In this document: in pieces, positions 1 through 7,913 of the stretch
Numbering within the stretch: the first letter of the stretch is position 1
Layout of the letters: each line of letters begins with the position of its first letter
DNA from: Pseudomonadales bacterium
GTDB taxonomy: Bacteria; Pseudomonadota; Gammaproteobacteria; Pseudomonadales; Azotimanducaceae
Direction: 5' to 3'
DNA length: 33,009 bases
Assembly (NCBI GenBank): GCA_022448085.1
Contig: JAKUTH010000028.1
Span: 1 to 33,009 of the forward strand
Made by a program: the position numbers and the translations under genes
The notes under the pieces: model-generated
The model's database searches: none
What the model saw: the letters and a program-made list of their open reading frames with translations, nothing else
What the model was told of the DNA's origin: nothing

Positions 1-405
1 AAGGCGCGACTGCTGGCCGACGGCACTGCGGCGATTGATGAATTCGGATTTTCTGGTGGACAGGTTGACAAGTTGGTCGTTGTGGAGAACACGCCAGATA
101 CACACAACGTGGTGGTTTGTACGCTGTGTTCCTGTTATCCGTGGGCCGTACTGGGACTACCTCCACGTTGGTATAAAGATCCGGCGTATCGATCCCGCGT
201 GGTCCGGGAACCAAGGGCCGTGTTGAAGGAGTTTGGTACCGCGATTCCTGGCGACACGACCGTTCAAGTATGGGATTCATCCGCCGAGATTCGCTACATG
301 GTTTTGCCGGCAATGCCTTCAACCTGGGCCGGGCAGTCGCTCGATGTCCTGGCAGCTAAGGTATCGAGGGACAGCATGATTGGCGTTGAAGTGCTTTCGG
401 ATTAG
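1..405 (+). CDS. nthA: Nitrile hydratase alpha subunit, cobalt type (3' part)
   Basis: The gene is open at the left edge, so its N-terminus is missing. Nitrile hydratase hydrates nitriles to amides in the cytoplasm as an alpha/beta enzyme. The visible part carries the metal-binding claw [10 protein letters not shown] near position 115-150; the Thr in CTLC is typical of cobalt rather than iron enzymes (iron enzymes usually have CSLC). Other family features are the preceding VVVENTP stretch, the LGLPPRWYK and VVREPRAVL segments, and [14 protein letters not shown] near the end. The two outer Cys before and after the Ser are the ones oxidised in mature enzymes (family knowledge). The beta subunit is not visible and may lie upstream. 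The thiocyanate hydrolase gamma subunit shares the claw and is the main alternative; the accessory gene that follows favours nitrile hydratase. Confidence 0.93.
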   Translation, partial: KARLLADGTAAIDEFGFSGGQVDKLVVVENTPDTHNVVVCTLCSCYPWAVLGLPPRWYKDPAYRSRVVREPRAVLKEFGTAIPGDTTVQVWDSSAEIRYMVLPAMPSTWAGQSLDVLAAKVSRDSMIGVEVLSD

Positions 406-441
406 TCGTTTGTTGGTCCGAGGACGGCGAATAGGAGCTGA

Positions 442-783
442 ATGGTGAACGATGTCGGTGAGCTTCCTTTGCGCGCGGAATTCCAACCGCCGATGGCTAA
501 CGGTGAGGTCCTCTTTGATGAGCCATGGCAGGGGCGGGTGTTTGCAATGGCGCTCTTGCTCGTGGAGCAAGGCTGTTTCGTATGGGACGAATTTCAAGCG
601 GAGCTCATTGAGGTGATCCATGCTTGGGAAGCATCCGACGATCAGACGGGGGTATATGCCTACTATGAGCATTTTCAAGAGGCGTTGAGACGCATATTGG
701 CATCAGGAAACGTAGTGGATTCGGCGGAACTTAACGCACGAACGGCTGAATTTGCCACGCGAACACACGGTCATGACCACTAA
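442..783 (+). CDS. Nitrile hydratase accessory protein (activator-like)
   Basis: A 113-residue protein beginning 36 bp after the alpha subunit. ATG 442 is preceded by AGGAG at 433-437. Features shared with nitrile hydratase accessory proteins and with the N-terminal half of beta subunits are V-L-F-D-E-P-W-Q-G-R-V-F-A-M-A at about residues 25-40, the C-F-V-W-D-E-F segment, and Y-Y-E-H-F-Q-E-A-L around residue 75. Such proteins are thought to help load cobalt into the alpha subunit (family knowledge, not shown here). The last residues, T-H-G-H-D-H, are His/Asp rich and could bind metal, which is inference. Order and spacing suggest one transcript with the alpha subunit. It is far too short to be a complete beta subunit. 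Confidence 0.82.
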   Translation: MVNDVGELPLRAEFQPPMANGEVLFDEPWQGRVFAMALLLVEQGCFVWDEFQAELIEVIHAWEASDDQTGVYAYYEHFQEALRRILASGNVVDSAELNARTAEFATRTHGHDH

Positions 784-854
784 CCAATATGGTGATTGGT
801 ACAGCGGTGCTAACGGATGCAGAGTAGATGCAAACCGCAATTCACTAAGGGAAA

Positions 855-1835
855 CTACCGAAGGTTCGGCATAACCTCTTCACTTAACCGCATGAATGTT
901 TCGTGGCTCAGAATTGACGCCATCAAGTAATCGAGGGGCATCGTTTCTTCCAGTTCCTTAAGCTTGTCGGTCACCGTCGAGGGGCTTCCATGAATGATAA
1001 TCTCGTTAACGTAGCGATCGATGCGATCCTCGGTCGAGAATCCACTCGTCATGCCGCTCCCCGACTTTGGATTTACGTAACTGCCCACAGTCCACTGGGC
1101 GCCTGCGCGGGCAACGGCTTCGGCCTTTTCATCAGTATCAGCAATCGCAAGCAAACGAGCTATCGGTGTATCGCGTACCTCGTTGTGACCGTGTTCGGCG
1201 AGTTGATCTCGATACGACCGATATTTATGCGCAATTTCTTGATGTGTTGAGTGTGGATCCATGAGGATGGCGTGACCTTGGCTCGCCGACCAGGCGATCG
1301 CGTCGGGTGATGACGAAGCGATCCACGTCGGCATCGGATTCTGGATTGGTTTGGGCAAGACTTCGATGTTGTCAAAGTGATTGTATTCGCCATGAAATGT
1401 CAGCCGTTCGTTGTTCCAAGCCGCAAGTACGACGTCAACATTTTCGTGGAACCGCGCTCGCGACTGGTCGGTCTCGACGCCAAACACAGTCATTTCAGTT
1501 TTATCAAATCCCCGGCCAGCACCCCAATTGATGCGCCCGCCGCTGAGGTTATCGAGCAGCGCGACCTCTTCGGCGAGGCGAAGAGGATGGTAAAAAGCGG
1601 CTAGTGAAACGCCGGTGCCAATACGTAGATTTTCCGTGGTGTCGGCGATGTGCATGCCCATGAGGTGGATCGATGGACAAACGCTGTAGGTGGAAAAATG
1701 ATGTTCCGCCAACCACACCGCGTCGTAGCCGGTTTTGTCCATGATTTGCACACGCTCAAGCGCCCGCTCGTACACCTTGCCGAGTGGTACGCGACGCTCT
1801 GGCCAGCTGAAAAATTGGAGTACTGCGAATTTCAT
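855..1835 (-). CDS. LLM-class flavin-dependent oxidoreductase (luciferase-like)
   Basis: A 326-residue bacterial luciferase-like protein, a TIM barrel using reduced flavin. Visible hallmarks are the N-terminal MKFAVLQFFSWPE strand, DAVWLAEHHF at about residue 38 (WLAEHHF is the family signature), the IRTGTGV-like segment LRIGTGVSLAAFYHPLRLAE, DNLSGGRINWGAGRGF, and LPKPIQNPMPTWIASSSPDAIAW. These support a monooxygenase that oxidises an organic substrate with O2 and FMNH2; the substrate cannot be read. No partner flavin reductase is visible. The gene is convergent with the nitrile hydratase accessory gene (72 bp gap) and lies downstream of the CoA-transferase on the same strand, so the two may be co-transcribed. 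ATG 1835 is the only good start; its Shine-Dalgarno is weak. Confidence 0.9.
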   Translation of the reverse strand: MKFAVLQFFSWPERRVPLGKVYERALERVQIMDKTGYDAVWLAEHHFSTYSVCPSIHLMGMHIADTTENLRIGTGVSLAAFYHPLRLAEEVALLDNLSGGRINWGAGRGFDKTEMTVFGVETDQSRARFHENVDVVLAAWNNERLTFHGEYNHFDNIEVLPKPIQNPMPTWIASSSPDAIAWSASQGHAILMDPHSTHQEIAHKYRSYRDQLAEHGHNEVRDTPIARLLAIADTDEKAEAVARAGAQWTVGSYVNPKSGSGMTSGFSTEDRIDRYVNEIIIHGSPSTVTDKLKELEETMPLDYLMASILSHETFMRLSEEVMPNLR

Positions 1836-1911
1836 CTAAGGCTTGTCACCATAACGTATCCGCTTGACAGTGGACATCGGCGTAGTAGCTCTGGGCGGAT
1901 GGGCGTTAACG

Positions 1912-3132
1912 TTAATGGACGTTGTCGTCTGTGCTCGTTGATTCCCCAGCCGTCCCGTTCGCGATTAAGCGGTCGATTTCCGTACCACCGATCCCGAGTT
2001 CGGTTAAGACTTCGCGTGTTTGTGCGCCGATGTCGGGTGCTCTTCGGGGCGGGCGTTTTGGTTCCTCATCGATTTGTATAGGACTCATGATGGTGCGGTC
2101 GTAGCCGTCCCCAGGGTCGTTGGTTTGGACAATGATCTTATTGGCAGCAAGCTGTGGGTCGTCAACCACCTGACCCATGGGGCGGACGTGGCCGTACGTG
2201 ATTTCGTGCTGGTCTAGAGTTTTTAGGGTCTGTCCGATTGTCATGGAACCAATCACCTCTTGAATGAGATCGATCAATTCCAACCGATTTATGATCAAAG
2301 TCGGCATGTCAAGAAAGCGTGGATCACTGGTCCATTCTGAACGTCCCATGGCGGCCGCTAACTGAGGCCACTCGCGTTCAGCATTGATCATGACGAACAA
2401 TACGTAATGACCATCGGAGGTGCGATAGACGTGTCCGAAGGGATTGTGTACGCCGCGCTCTTGCTTGCGTTTACCCACGTCCATGCCTTCCAGCACGCCT
2501 TGCAACGCCATGCCATTAGACCAAACGCCGTTGGCGATGAGAGAAGTACTTACGAGCGCTCCTTCGCCCGTTTTCTCACGCCGGTAAAGTCCGGTCATGA
2601 TGGCTGCAAAGAGAGACATCGAGGTCGCCTGATCGCCCATACCAGGAGCTGATGCAACCGGGTCAGCGCCTTGACCTCGAATAAATTCCATTAACCCTGA
2701 GCGTGCCCACCAAGCCGTTGCATCAAAAGCGCGGCGCTGGACTTCTGGACCTTCGGTACCGTAACCGGAGATGTGCGCGTAGATGAGACGGGGATTGAGT
2801 TGTTTTAAACGGTGGTATTCGAGTTCGTATTTAGCGAGCTGTGTGCCGATAAAGTTGGTTAAGAACACATCGGCTCCGCGCGCGAGCCGGTGCACGATTT
2901 CGCGTGCTTCGGGGTGGCCGAGATCGAGTGCGACGCTACGTTTGTTTCTCGACGTCAGCAGCCAGTTGTAGTCAATAGGGAATGCACCTTTGAGCTTGCG
3001 GTAACCGTCACCAGAAAGCGCCTCGATTTTGATGACATCTGCACCGTAGTCCGCGAGGACGGTCGCTGCGCCGGGACCGGCGAGATAAGAAGCTGCGTCG
3101 ATGACGCGGACGCCGTCGAGTAAGTAGCTGAT
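1912..3132 (-). CDS. Family III CoA-transferase (CaiB/BaiF type), non-canonical start
   Basis: Family III CoA-transferases move CoA between organic acids. The frame encodes LDGVRVIDAASYLAGPGAA, then VLADYGADVIKIEA, NWLLTSRNKRSVALDLG, and LIYAHISGYGTEGP followed by AFDATAWWARSG, whose Asp matches the catalytic Asp of the family. Together this gives about 406 residues, the usual length. The first ATG/GTG/TTG in frame is GTG 2895, but starting there would delete about 80 conserved residues. Upstream as far as the in-frame TAG there is no canonical start. The best candidate is one of two ATC codons at 3135-3133 and 3132-3130, placed 2-5 bases after GGGGAGG, a strong ribosome binding site. An indel in the reading at the 5' end would be the alternative. 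Divergent from the linalool dehydratase-like gene. Confidence 0.85.
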   Translation of the reverse strand: MSYLLDGVRVIDAASYLAGPGAATVLADYGADVIKIEALSGDGYRKLKGAFPIDYNWLLTSRNKRSVALDLGHPEAREIVHRLARGADVFLTNFIGTQLAKYELEYHRLKQLNPRLIYAHISGYGTEGPEVQRRAFDATAWWARSGLMEFIRGQGADPVASAPGMGDQATSMSLFAAIMTGLYRREKTGEGALVSTSLIANGVWSNGMALQGVLEGMDVGKRKQERGVHNPFGHVYRTSDGHYVLFVMINAEREWPQLAAAMGRSEWTSDPRFLDMPTLIINRLELIDLIQEVIGSMTIGQTLKTLDQHEITYGHVRPMGQVVDDPQLAANKIIVQTNDPGDGYDRTIMSPIQIDEEPKRPPRRAPDIGAQTREVLTELGIGGTEIDRLIANGTAGESTSTDDNVH

Positions 3133-3301
3133 GATTGCCTCCCCACTGTACGTTGTCTTTGCCCAAAACTATCAGATCATAGAGGTTGGATGTGCGCGAG
3201 CGAAGTAATTCCGATGACGAGCGTATGATCCGTCGAAGAGTCGAAGATCTGTTGCAAGACGAAACCTCGCATACAGACTTGGGTGGTAGTTGGAGACGTT
3301 G

Positions 3302-4954
3302 GTGAAAAATACTTATCCCGAACTTAATGATCGTGCGCGCGGTTGGCTGCATTTTCTTTGGGAAAAAGCGGGGACAGAGGACGATTGGAGCAGCTCCGGA
3401 GAACCGCATCCATGGTGGGATCGTTACTCGACTCCGCCAATGACCAATTTCCCGCGCTTTGATCTGGCCGATTCATGCTATGCGGTTGCGCTAATGGCGG
3501 ATAAGACACCGGCTTGGCGGGAAGCTTATTCCCAAATCCTTGACCAAATGGTTGATCGCCACACAACCTTTTGGGCGGCTGTGGATTGGTTAACTCAGTT
3601 TGGTAGTGACCCCGATCGGGACAAGTACCCGGACGTGTGGAAGGGGACGCTCATTCCCGAACACTTGTGGGGACGATACGATTCGCCCGGGTGGACGGCG
3701 AACGGAGTCGAGCCTTGGGGACTCCAAAAAGATCCCGTAGGTGCGGATGGCATGCTGTTCTTCAAGGGATTCTTCAATTTGGTGATGTCGCTGCATCGGT
3801 ATGTCAGCGGCGACCGCAAATGGGACGATCCGTTTAAAGTGGCGGGCGTTGATGACACGCATTTTCAGTGGACCCATAGTCGCGTCGCCGAACACTTGAC
3901 TGAGCAATGGCGCCGCCACCCAGAGGGCCCGCACTGCGAGAACACCAAGATTTGGCCATACTGTCTCAGCGCTGCCGGTCTCGGGCTACAAATGTTCGAT
4001 CGACTCGTCGGGACCGATAAGCACAGCGTTTTCGATGAGTGGACCGATTACGCCAAACGCCACTATCTTGAGGTTGAAGACGGTTTACTGAAGTGGGTTG
4101 CGTTGTACTACGACCCGATCGTCGACCATATACACAAAGTGGGTTCGGGCGGTGGGACGGGCGTGGCTTGGTACGCGTTACCGCAACATCCCGAGTTGGC
4201 GGAATTATTCTATCGCGCTTCTCTCTCGGCGACGGGTTGGGATGATCCGGCCGTACCCGTTGCGGTGCCGTCGGATCCCCGAGGGCTGGTGATGACGGCG
4301 ATGCTAGCCAATGAGTTTGGTGATGCGGTCACGCATGCACGCTTGTCGGACACGCTTGAACAACTTGCCGAGCCTAGATATTTTGGCTCTGAGTCGGAGC
4401 ACTTTGGTTATTGGTTTCATTTAGGCGAACCGTGGCCGCGTGGCCAAATGAGCGCGAGTCTCATGGTGACGGATGTGGCCGATCCCGGGGACTGGCAACG
4501 TCTTTTTATTTCGCCCAACTTAGCGAAATTTGAGCAACCGACGGTTGAGGGCATTGAGTTCCCGAGATTGGGTCTGAGTCAGGCGTGGAATGATCTTGCT
4601 CATGGGATGCTTCAGGTTACGACCTACGCCGTGAAGCCGTCATTGGCAGGAGAGAAAACTGCTTTTCGTGTCACCGGGATGCCCGATCAGAAGGATTCCA
4701 TTTTCGTCCGATGTGACGGGTCTGAGTACACCAACTGGAAAAGTGTAGGGTCTGACACGATCGAAATTAGGACGGAGATTGGCCCTCATTCGTTTCAGAT
4801 CTATACAGGCTATCGGGAAAGTACGGTCGACGTCGATCAACGCACGAGGACCAAAGCTGTTCAATCGGAGTCGCGGCATTCCAACGCTTCCGTAAGTGGC
4901 ATCATTCGAGCAGGAAGCTTTAATGGTTTGGCCAGTTGCCCTTGTTGTAATTAA
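3302..4954 (+). CDS. Linalool dehydratase-isomerase-like protein
   Basis: About 550 residues, Trp/Tyr rich, with no signal peptide obvious. The family enzyme from Castellaniella defragrans converts myrcene, geraniol and linalool, and uses D39, Y45, H129, C171 and C180 (recalled from the literature). Here FDLADSCYAV gives D54 and Y60 (spacing 6, as D39/Y45), VMSLHRY gives H165, and HCENTKIWPYC gives C212 and C221 (spacing 9, as C171/C180). These matches are the main support. Substrate is unknown; the long tail after residue ~450 has a beta-rich look. Start: GTG 3302 has GGAG at 3292-3295 spaced six bases away; TTG 3290 and TTG 3299 are alternatives. It faces away from the CoA-transferase, and the acyl-CoA synthetase follows 88 bp downstream. 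The residue tail NGLASCPCCN holds a Cys-rich C-P-C-C end of unknown meaning. Confidence 0.62.
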   Translation: MKNTYPELNDRARGWLHFLWEKAGTEDDWSSSGEPHPWWDRYSTPPMTNFPRFDLADSCYAVALMADKTPAWREAYSQILDQMVDRHTTFWAAVDWLTQFGSDPDRDKYPDVWKGTLIPEHLWGRYDSPGWTANGVEPWGLQKDPVGADGMLFFKGFFNLVMSLHRYVSGDRKWDDPFKVAGVDDTHFQWTHSRVAEHLTEQWRRHPEGPHCENTKIWPYCLSAAGLGLQMFDRLVGTDKHSVFDEWTDYAKRHYLEVEDGLLKWVALYYDPIVDHIHKVGSGGGTGVAWYALPQHPELAELFYRASLSATGWDDPAVPVAVPSDPRGLVMTAMLANEFGDAVTHARLSDTLEQLAEPRYFGSESEHFGYWFHLGEPWPRGQMSASLMVTDVADPGDWQRLFISPNLAKFEQPTVEGIEFPRLGLSQAWNDLAHGMLQVTTYAVKPSLAGEKTAFRVTGMPDQKDSIFVRCDGSEYTNWKSVGSDTIEIRTEIGPHSFQIYTGYRESTVDVDQRTRTKAVQSESRHSNASVSGIIRAGSFNGLASCPCCN

Positions 4955-5042
4955 TTTCCTCGGGCCTCGTGGAAGAGGGATACCGGTGCATGGTTGTATA
5001 ACGCGTACTATTCTTGCGTGGATCTGAGTTAGGGAGAGATCG

Positions 5043-6593
5043 ATGTATCCCGGATATTATGCGGCTAGTGCTCCGGATCATCCGGCTGCGATCAACGCTG
5101 CGACCAACGAGGTCCTAACGTACGGTCAGCTCGATGCTCGTTCAAATCAACTCGCACATCTCTTCTACGAGAGCGGTTTGCGGCGCAACGACCACGTTGC
5201 CGTGTTCATGGAAAATAACCTACGTTTTTTCGAGGTCGCGTGGGCAGCATTACGATCCGGCCTTTACGTCACGACCATCAATCGCTACTTAACCGCGGAA
5301 GAGGCCGCATATATCGTCGATGACAGTGGCGCCAAGGCGCTGGTGTCATCCCACGCCATGAACACTGCTGCTGCTGAGTTGGGATCATTAATTCCAGATT
5401 GCCCCATTTTGCTCATGACGGACGGGTCAATCGAAGGCTGGAGTTCGTACGAGGAGCAAATAGACGCCTACGTAGACACTCCTATTGATGAGCAGTGGCA
5501 AGGCGGTTCCATGCTGTACAGTTCTGGGACTACTGGACGACCGAAGGGGATTCTTAGAGCGCTGCCCGAGATCAAGGTGACAGACATTGAGCCAACTGCC
5601 CCTGGGATCGGGTCGGTTTATGGATTTGACCGGGAAACCATCTATCTGTCGCCGGCGCCACTCTATCACGCAGCTCCGTTTGGGTTTACGACGGGGGTTC
5701 AAAGGCTCGGGGGTACGGTAGTGGTCATGCCACGATTTGATCCGCTTGATGCCCTCCGTTATATCGAGGAATTTGAGGTCACTCATAGTCAGTGGGTGCC
5801 AACTATGTTCGTCCGAATGCTCAAGCTCAGTGACGCCGAGCGCTCTCGGTATCAACTTGTGTCGCACCGGGTGGCGGTTCACGCAGCAGCTCCGTGTCCG
5901 GTGGACGTCAAACGTCGAATGATCGAGTGGTGGGGACCGATTCTCGAGGAGTACTACGCGGGCACGGAAGGTAACGGCTCGACGGCGATCGGAAGTAAAG
6001 AATGGCTGGAACACCCTGGTTCAGTAGGTCAGTCAAGGAGCGGCGTACTACACGTATGTGACGATGATGGCAAAGAACTTCCGCCAGGCGAGCCTGGCGT
6101 CATCTACTTCGAGCAGCCCGTCATGTCGTTCAGTTATCACAACGCTCCGGAGAAAACCCGCGAGGCGCAGCACCCGGAGTACCCCAACTGGTCGGCGCTC
6201 GGTGACGTCGGATATCTTGATGAGGAAGGGTATTTGTATCTCACCGATCGAAAGTCGTTCATGATTATTTCAGGGGGCGTCAACATCTATCCCCAAGAAA
6301 TAGAGAACGCGTTGGTTATGCACCCGAGTGTTATCGATGTCGCAGTATTTGGTGTCCCAAACGACGATTTCGGTGAGGAAGTAAAGGCGGTCATTCAACT
6401 AGCCGACGACGTGGAAGGCAACGAGTCCACCGCCGAAGATTTACTTGAATATTCGAGGAAACATCTCGCCAACTACATGGTGCCGCGTTCCGTTGATTTT
6501 ATTGAGGAGATGCCGCGTTTGCCGACCGGGAAGTTGTACAAACGCCTGCTGCGAGATAAATACTGGGGGAAGCGTGACTCGCGCATCGTCTGA
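5043..6593 (+). CDS. AMP-forming acyl-CoA synthetase (ANL superfamily)
   Basis: A 516-residue adenylate-forming enzyme that activates a carboxylic acid to acyl-AMP and then acyl-CoA. The P-loop-like motif is M-L-Y-S-S-G-T-T-G-R-P-K-G at about residue 157, the aromatic adenine-site motif is Y-Y-A-G-T-E-G at about residue 305, the hinge region reads GDVGYLDEEGYLYLTDRKS, followed by GGVNIYPQEIENAL, and the catalytic Lys is in P-T-G-K-L-Y-K near the C-terminus. All core residues appear present. ATG 5043 follows AGGGAGAG at 5032-5039. It lies between the linalool dehydratase-like gene and the PhyH gene on the same strand, so these three may be co-transcribed and act on a common substrate (inference). 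Acyl chain preference cannot be read. Confidence 0.93.
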   Translation: MYPGYYAASAPDHPAAINAATNEVLTYGQLDARSNQLAHLFYESGLRRNDHVAVFMENNLRFFEVAWAALRSGLYVTTINRYLTAEEAAYIVDDSGAKALVSSHAMNTAAAELGSLIPDCPILLMTDGSIEGWSSYEEQIDAYVDTPIDEQWQGGSMLYSSGTTGRPKGILRALPEIKVTDIEPTAPGIGSVYGFDRETIYLSPAPLYHAAPFGFTTGVQRLGGTVVVMPRFDPLDALRYIEEFEVTHSQWVPTMFVRMLKLSDAERSRYQLVSHRVAVHAAAPCPVDVKRRMIEWWGPILEEYYAGTEGNGSTAIGSKEWLEHPGSVGQSRSGVLHVCDDDGKELPPGEPGVIYFEQPVMSFSYHNAPEKTREAQHPEYPNWSALGDVGYLDEEGYLYLTDRKSFMIISGGVNIYPQEIENALVMHPSVIDVAVFGVPNDDFGEEVKAVIQLADDVEGNESTAEDLLEYSRKHLANYMVPRSVDFIEEMPRLPTGKLYKRLLRDKYWGKRDSRIV

Positions 6594-6683
6594 CGCCGCG
6601 AGTACGATCATGCGATCCGTGACCGCGGTGACCGAGCCTTGGCATTCGTGGATGACGTTTCGGCGAAGACAAAGGACACGGCA

Positions 6684-7850
6684 GTGGAATTGACATCCGC
6701 CGACATAACGCAATACGAGGAGGACGGCTATCTCGTGGTCCGAGATGCGTTGGACGCCGCGGAACTGAATCGTTTCGACAAGGCGTTTCGGACGCATCTA
6801 GAAGAATTGCATCCGAGTGAGCTGAAATATCCCGACCCTGGCCGATATACCTTGGCTAAAAGCTGCATGGCCGATCCGGATCTCGCGTTCGTTGTCGAGC
6901 ATCCCAATATCGTCGAGCCAGCGAGTTGCTTATTGCAAGAAGACCCGATCCTTACCGCATTCGTTATTTACGATAGAACGCCGGGTGGCCCGGAAATTCC
7001 TGCGCACAACGACTACAAGCGCTGGCGTCCTGTCGGGTCGTCTATGAATTGGCTGTTCACGATTGTCCCCTTATGCGATTTCGATGAAACGCGTGGTCAG
7101 CTGTTTGTTGCGCCGGGGTCGCATCGACTCGAGCGCGTGCAACCCGGTCCAGGGCGCGCACAGGAAGTGGCCGAAGCGGTCCGTCCCGATGACGAAGCGT
7201 TTATCGACCCCGAGCTCTGTCGCGGTGACTTGCTGATTTTGAATATGCACTGTTGGCATCGCGCTGGGCCGAATCACAGCGCTGACCATCGCGTGGGTTT
7301 CTTCAATAAATATGCGGGAATTTCTTGTCCTCCAGCGACGGGCTATTACCTTTTCAACGACGATGCATTTAATGCCTTGTCGACTGCAGGCCGGCGCTAT
7401 ATTGCCGTGCATAGCGATCGGCCGATCTCGCGGGCGCGGATGTTATTGCAGCGAGGCGACCGATATCTATTTACAGAAGGCGAGGATGGTCTCTATTTGC
7501 CCGGCGGACCGACGTGGCGGGAAAGTGCGATCCCTGATTGGGACATCGGTAATTACATTGCCTCGGTGCACGGGCATATGAGGGATCAGGTGAGGGTTGA
7601 GACGCCTTGGGCGAGCTATGTCGGTGATTATTACGAAGACGGTGATCTTTGCCGCGTGTACGGTTACGAACTGAACGACAACGGTTTCCCAGTTGCGTAC
7701 GAAGGCGAGTGGCTAGATCTCGACAACGTCCAGGAACGGGCAACCCAAGGCTATGAGTTGGAAGCAATTGCAACATGGAATCGACCGGACCTGACGCGGG
7801 GTAAAGGCGTGACACAAGCTCAGGCACGCATTGATCAATATGCGTACTGA
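6684..7850 (+). CDS. Phytanoyl-CoA dioxygenase (PhyH) family Fe(II)/2-oxoglutarate oxygenase
   Basis: A 388-residue member of the PhyH family, which hydroxylates substrates using Fe(II), O2 and 2-oxoglutarate. The opening YEEDGYLVVRDAL is the standard N-terminal PhyH helix and strand. The metal triad is seen as H108 and D110 in P-A-H-N-D-Y-K-R-W and H192 in HCWHRAGPNHS, with R203 in DHRVGF a likely 2-oxoglutarate ligand. GTG 6684 is chosen because AAAGGA at 6671-6676 lies seven bases upstream; TTG 6639 would add 15 residues without support. After the PhyH core there are about 170 further residues (VHGHMRDQVRVETPWASY onward) that I do not recognise. The acyl-CoA synthetase ends 90 bp upstream, suggesting the substrate could be an acyl-CoA, as for classical PhyH; this is inference. 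Confidence 0.87.
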   Translation: MELTSADITQYEEDGYLVVRDALDAAELNRFDKAFRTHLEELHPSELKYPDPGRYTLAKSCMADPDLAFVVEHPNIVEPASCLLQEDPILTAFVIYDRTPGGPEIPAHNDYKRWRPVGSSMNWLFTIVPLCDFDETRGQLFVAPGSHRLERVQPGPGRAQEVAEAVRPDDEAFIDPELCRGDLLILNMHCWHRAGPNHSADHRVGFFNKYAGISCPPATGYYLFNDDAFNALSTAGRRYIAVHSDRPISRARMLLQRGDRYLFTEGEDGLYLPGGPTWRESAIPDWDIGNYIASVHGHMRDQVRVETPWASYVGDYYEDGDLCRVYGYELNDNGFPVAYEGEWLDLDNVQERATQGYELEAIATWNRPDLTRGKGVTQAQARIDQYAY

Positions 7851-7913
7851 CATATACGTCGATGTCGCGACTGGGATTTCAGCATAGCGATATACGGGCT
7901 CGGCCCTGTTAGT

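Noticed and set aside
2955-3146. A 63-residue minus-strand frame at the CoA-transferase start
   Set aside because: It overlaps the conserved CoA-transferase N-terminus in another frame and has no protein-like pattern.
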